Positions 7,166 to 8,667 of a DNA stretch of 8,667 bases are shown piece after piece. The notes beneath the pieces were generated by a model, which was given only the letters and a program-made list of their open reading frames with translations, searched no databases and had not been told where the DNA came from. The position numbers and the translations under genes are program-made. The DNA is from an uncultured Verrucomicrobiota bacterium (GTDB lineage: Bacteria; Verrucomicrobiota; Kiritimatiellia; RFP12; UBA1067), in the NCBI GenBank assembly GCA_946615275.1, contig CAMOHV010000035.1, positions 1-8,667 on the forward strand, read 5' to 3'. Positions within the stretch are counted from its first letter, which is position 1, and every line of letters begins with the position of its first letter.

Positions 7166-8140
7166 ATGGCAGGAAGCAGCACACCCACCATCGGCGAGGT
7201 GCTCGCCGCATATCCGGAGATCGCGGCGCTGGAGCGCATGCGCAGCGAGCGTCCTGGCAGGCGCACCGTGTCGAACGTGGTGATGGGCGTAAGGCGCGTC
7301 GCGGCGATGCTGGACAAGGCGGATGCGCAGGCGGGCGGGCGCGGGCGGCGCGCGGCCGTCCCATGGATGCAGCGTCCGCTCTCCGACTTGAAACGCGGCC
7401 GGTTGGACTGCATGATGCTCGCCGCGGGGAAGATGGGCCTCAGGCCCATCACCGTCTGGAGCTACATCTCGGCGCTGAAGGGTCTCACGGCGCGCTGGTG
7501 TCTGCCGTACTACCGCGACCGCGGGTGGAGGGTGGCGCCGATCGAACTGCCGTCCTGCCGCCGCCGCGCTCCGAGGTACGCGCGCCCGGAGCGCGAGACG
7601 CTCCTCAAGGTCAAGGACTGGTACGAGGGCCTCTGGTCGCGGGACGACAAGCGCTGCTGGCTCGCGGCCACGATGATGCTGGAGTTCGCGATGCGCAACG
7701 GCGACGTGGGCCGCCTCAGGTGGGGCGACTTCCGCGCGCGGCCGGACGGGGGCATGGTCCTCTGCTACACTCCGCACAAGACGGAGCTTTCGAGCGGGCG
7801 CGTGGTGGCGTGGCCAGTGCATCCGGAGCTCTGGGCCAGAATGGAGGCTGCGCGCGGCGAGACGGGCATGAGGGAGGGGACGCATTTCCAGGGGCTTGTG
7901 GTGCCGGCGGCCCACCAGGTGTTCGCGCGGCTCAACGCGGAGCTGCGCTCCAGGCGCCTCTTCAGGGGATGCAAGGCCGCGTACGAGCTGCGCAAGATAT
8001 GCATCGACCACGTCTACCAGAAGTTCGGCGCGGAGATGGCGTCGTCCATCTCCGGCGACGACATCCGCACGGTTACGCACTACTACGCCGATCCGAGCGC
8101 GGTCAACGCCGGCGCCATCAGGGTCGTCGACCTCCTGTGA
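7166..8140 (+). CDS. Divergent tyrosine recombinase/integrase
   Basis: The 324-residue product has the two-part layout of phage-type tyrosine recombinases: an N-terminal helical DNA-binding region (about 70-115, including a stretch like a core-binding domain) and a C-terminal catalytic domain. In the latter, EFAMRNGDVGRLRWGDF (173-189) is Box I with catalytic Arg177, and YTPHKT (201-206) supplies the beta-hairpin Lys205. YELRK (273-277) gives the second Arg276, and SGDDIRTVTHYY ends with the candidate nucleophile Tyr307 at the exact spacing seen in XerD (ten residues after the Gly). Both usual His residues are replaced: HxxR reads Y273-x-x-R276 and GH reads G297-D298. Such changes occur in the family but may alter activity. 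ATG at 7166 is 4 bases after the glycosyltransferase stop, with no good Shine-Dalgarno, so translation is probably coupled. No att repeats, tRNA or other mobile genes are visible. Confidence 0.8.
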   Translation: MAGSSTPTIGEVLAAYPEIAALERMRSERPGRRTVSNVVMGVRRVAAMLDKADAQAGGRGRRAAVPWMQRPLSDLKRGRLDCMMLAAGKMGLRPITVWSYISALKGLTARWCLPYYRDRGWRVAPIELPSCRRRAPRYARPERETLLKVKDWYEGLWSRDDKRCWLAATMMLEFAMRNGDVGRLRWGDFRARPDGGMVLCYTPHKTELSSGRVVAWPVHPELWARMEAARGETGMREGTHFQGLVVPAAHQVFARLNAELRSRRLFRGCKAAYELRKICIDHVYQKFGAEMASSISGDDIRTVTHYYADPSAVNAGAIRVVDLL

Positions 8141-8158
8141 CCACTAGCCGCTGAAATG

Positions 8159-8167
8159 TGGTATAAT
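8159..8167 (+). promoter_or_regulatory. Extended -10 promoter of dtd
   Basis: TGgTATAAT is a perfect extended -10, located just after the recombinase stop. The -35 is weak: GTGACC at 8137-8142 matches 4 of 6, with a long 19-bp spacer, as is usual where an extended -10 carries the promoter. A transcription start about 7 bases after the -10 would be at 8174-8175, the first base of the dtd start codon, predicting a leaderless mRNA. Confidence 0.75.
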
Positions 8168-8174
8168 GTTCCGC

Positions 8175-8621
8175 ATGAAAGCTTGGATACAAAGAGTTGC
8201 GGAGGCGTCGGTGCACATCGACGGCGAATGCGTCGCACGGATAGGGCGCGGCTATCTGGTGCTGCTGGGCGTGACCCACACGGACACGGAGGCCGCTGCG
8301 GACAGGCTTGCGGACCGCATACCCGTCCTGCGCCTCTTCACCGACGACAAGGACCTCATGAACCTCTCCCTCGAGGACGTCGCCGGCTCCGTCATCGTCG
8401 TCTCGCAGTTCACGCTCTACGCCGACACGTCGCACGGCCGGCGCCCCGGCTTCGGCGCGGCCGCGCGCCCGGAGCTCGCCGAGCCGCTCTACGAGCGCGT
8501 AGTGGCGCGCCTTCGCGGCCGCCTCGGCGCGCAGCGCGTCGGCACAGGCCGCTTCGGCGCGGACATGCGCGTCTCGCTCGTCAACGACGGGCCCGTGTCG
8601 GTCGAACTTAGGATTGATTGA
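8175..8621 (+). CDS. dtd: D-aminoacyl-tRNA deacylase (DTD)
   Basis: DTD hydrolyses D-amino acids, and mischarged Gly, from tRNA, keeping them out of translation; it acts as a cytoplasmic homodimer. The 148-residue product matches the family length (145 in E. coli). It begins MKAWIQRV, the usual N-terminus, and has both active-site motifs: SQFTL (77-81) and NDGPVS (137-142), where Gly139-Pro140 is the cross-subunit Gly-cisPro that enforces chirality. The common form is NxGPVT, and Ser replaces Thr here. HGRRPGF (87-93) is also typical. An ATG three codons earlier (8166) overlaps the -10 TATAAT and would not be in the transcript. No Shine-Dalgarno precedes 8175, consistent with a leaderless message. 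The gene has its own promoter, separate from the operon upstream. Confidence 0.95.
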   Translation: MKAWIQRVAEASVHIDGECVARIGRGYLVLLGVTHTDTEAAADRLADRIPVLRLFTDDKDLMNLSLEDVAGSVIVVSQFTLYADTSHGRRPGFGAAARPELAEPLYERVVARLRGRLGAQRVGTGRFGADMRVSLVNDGPVSVELRID

Positions 8622-8648
8622 GGCGAGACCTTTGATGTAGGTTGAATC

Positions 8649-8667
8649 GGCCTTCGGCCTTTAAATT
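8649..8667 (+). terminator. Possible weak terminator after dtd
   Basis: GGCC (8649-8652), loop TTC and GGCC (8656-8659) form a short 4-bp stem followed by TTTAAATT at the window end. The stem is short and the T tract broken, so this is only a candidate. The window ends before the downstream context can be judged. Confidence 0.3.

Noticed and set aside
8166..8168. ATG at 8166 as the dtd start
   Set aside because: It overlaps the TATAAT of the dtd promoter and would be absent from the transcript. The family N-terminus fits ATG 8175.
7100..8175. Att sites or element borders around the recombinase
   Set aside because: I found no convincing direct repeats, tRNA end or integron-like attI on either side within the window.

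Overview
The window is a gene-dense, GC-rich (about two thirds GC by eye) bacterial chromosome segment. All its genes lie on the + strand and no non-coding stretch exceeds about 60 bases. A lipobox lipoprotein with a Ser at +2 suggests a Gram-negative envelope. The E. coli-type PurB, fairly frequent ATA (Ile) codons despite high GC, extended -10 promoters and 7-base tandem repeats inside genes do not look like a typical pseudomonad or actinobacterium. An uncultured lineage, perhaps in the PVC group (Verrucomicrobiota/Kiritimatiellota-like), is a guess only.

Layout. (1) 1-1335: purB, adenylosuccinate lyase, missing about ten N-terminal residues at the window edge. (2) 1377-1592: a 71-residue Ala/Lys-rich lipoprotein with an A-rich leader and strong ribosome binding site, followed by a GC-rich hairpin (1610-1629). 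(3) 1647-3593: dnaG primase, complete, with CHC2 zinc finger and TOPRIM core; its interdomain linker carries nearly five tandem copies of AATTCTC. (4) 3571-7161, possibly to 8140: a promoter inside the end of dnaG (TTGCCA, 17 bp, TGaTAAAAT) precedes a tightly packed putative operon: an acyl-CoA synthetase-like adenylating enzyme, a six-helix membrane protein of unknown function (ATGA overlap), a GT4-type glycosyltransferase starting at TTG, and a divergent tyrosine recombinase 4 bases later. (5) 8159-8621: dtd, D-aminoacyl-tRNA deacylase, behind a perfect extended -10 whose predicted transcription start falls on the start codon, so the mRNA is probably leaderless.

How the genes fit together: purB, dnaG and dtd are housekeeping genes of purine synthesis, replication priming and translation quality control. 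The ligase, membrane protein and glycosyltransferase look like an envelope lipid or glycan cassette (fatty-acid activation, membrane step, sugar transfer); this is inferred from adjacency, not shown. The recombinase at the cassette's end has the catalytic Arg, Lys and Tyr positions but lacks both usual active-site His residues, and I see no att sites. The points most worth a second look are the two different heptanucleotide arrays inside conserved genes, the divergent recombinase at the end of an envelope operon, and the leaderless dtd promoter.
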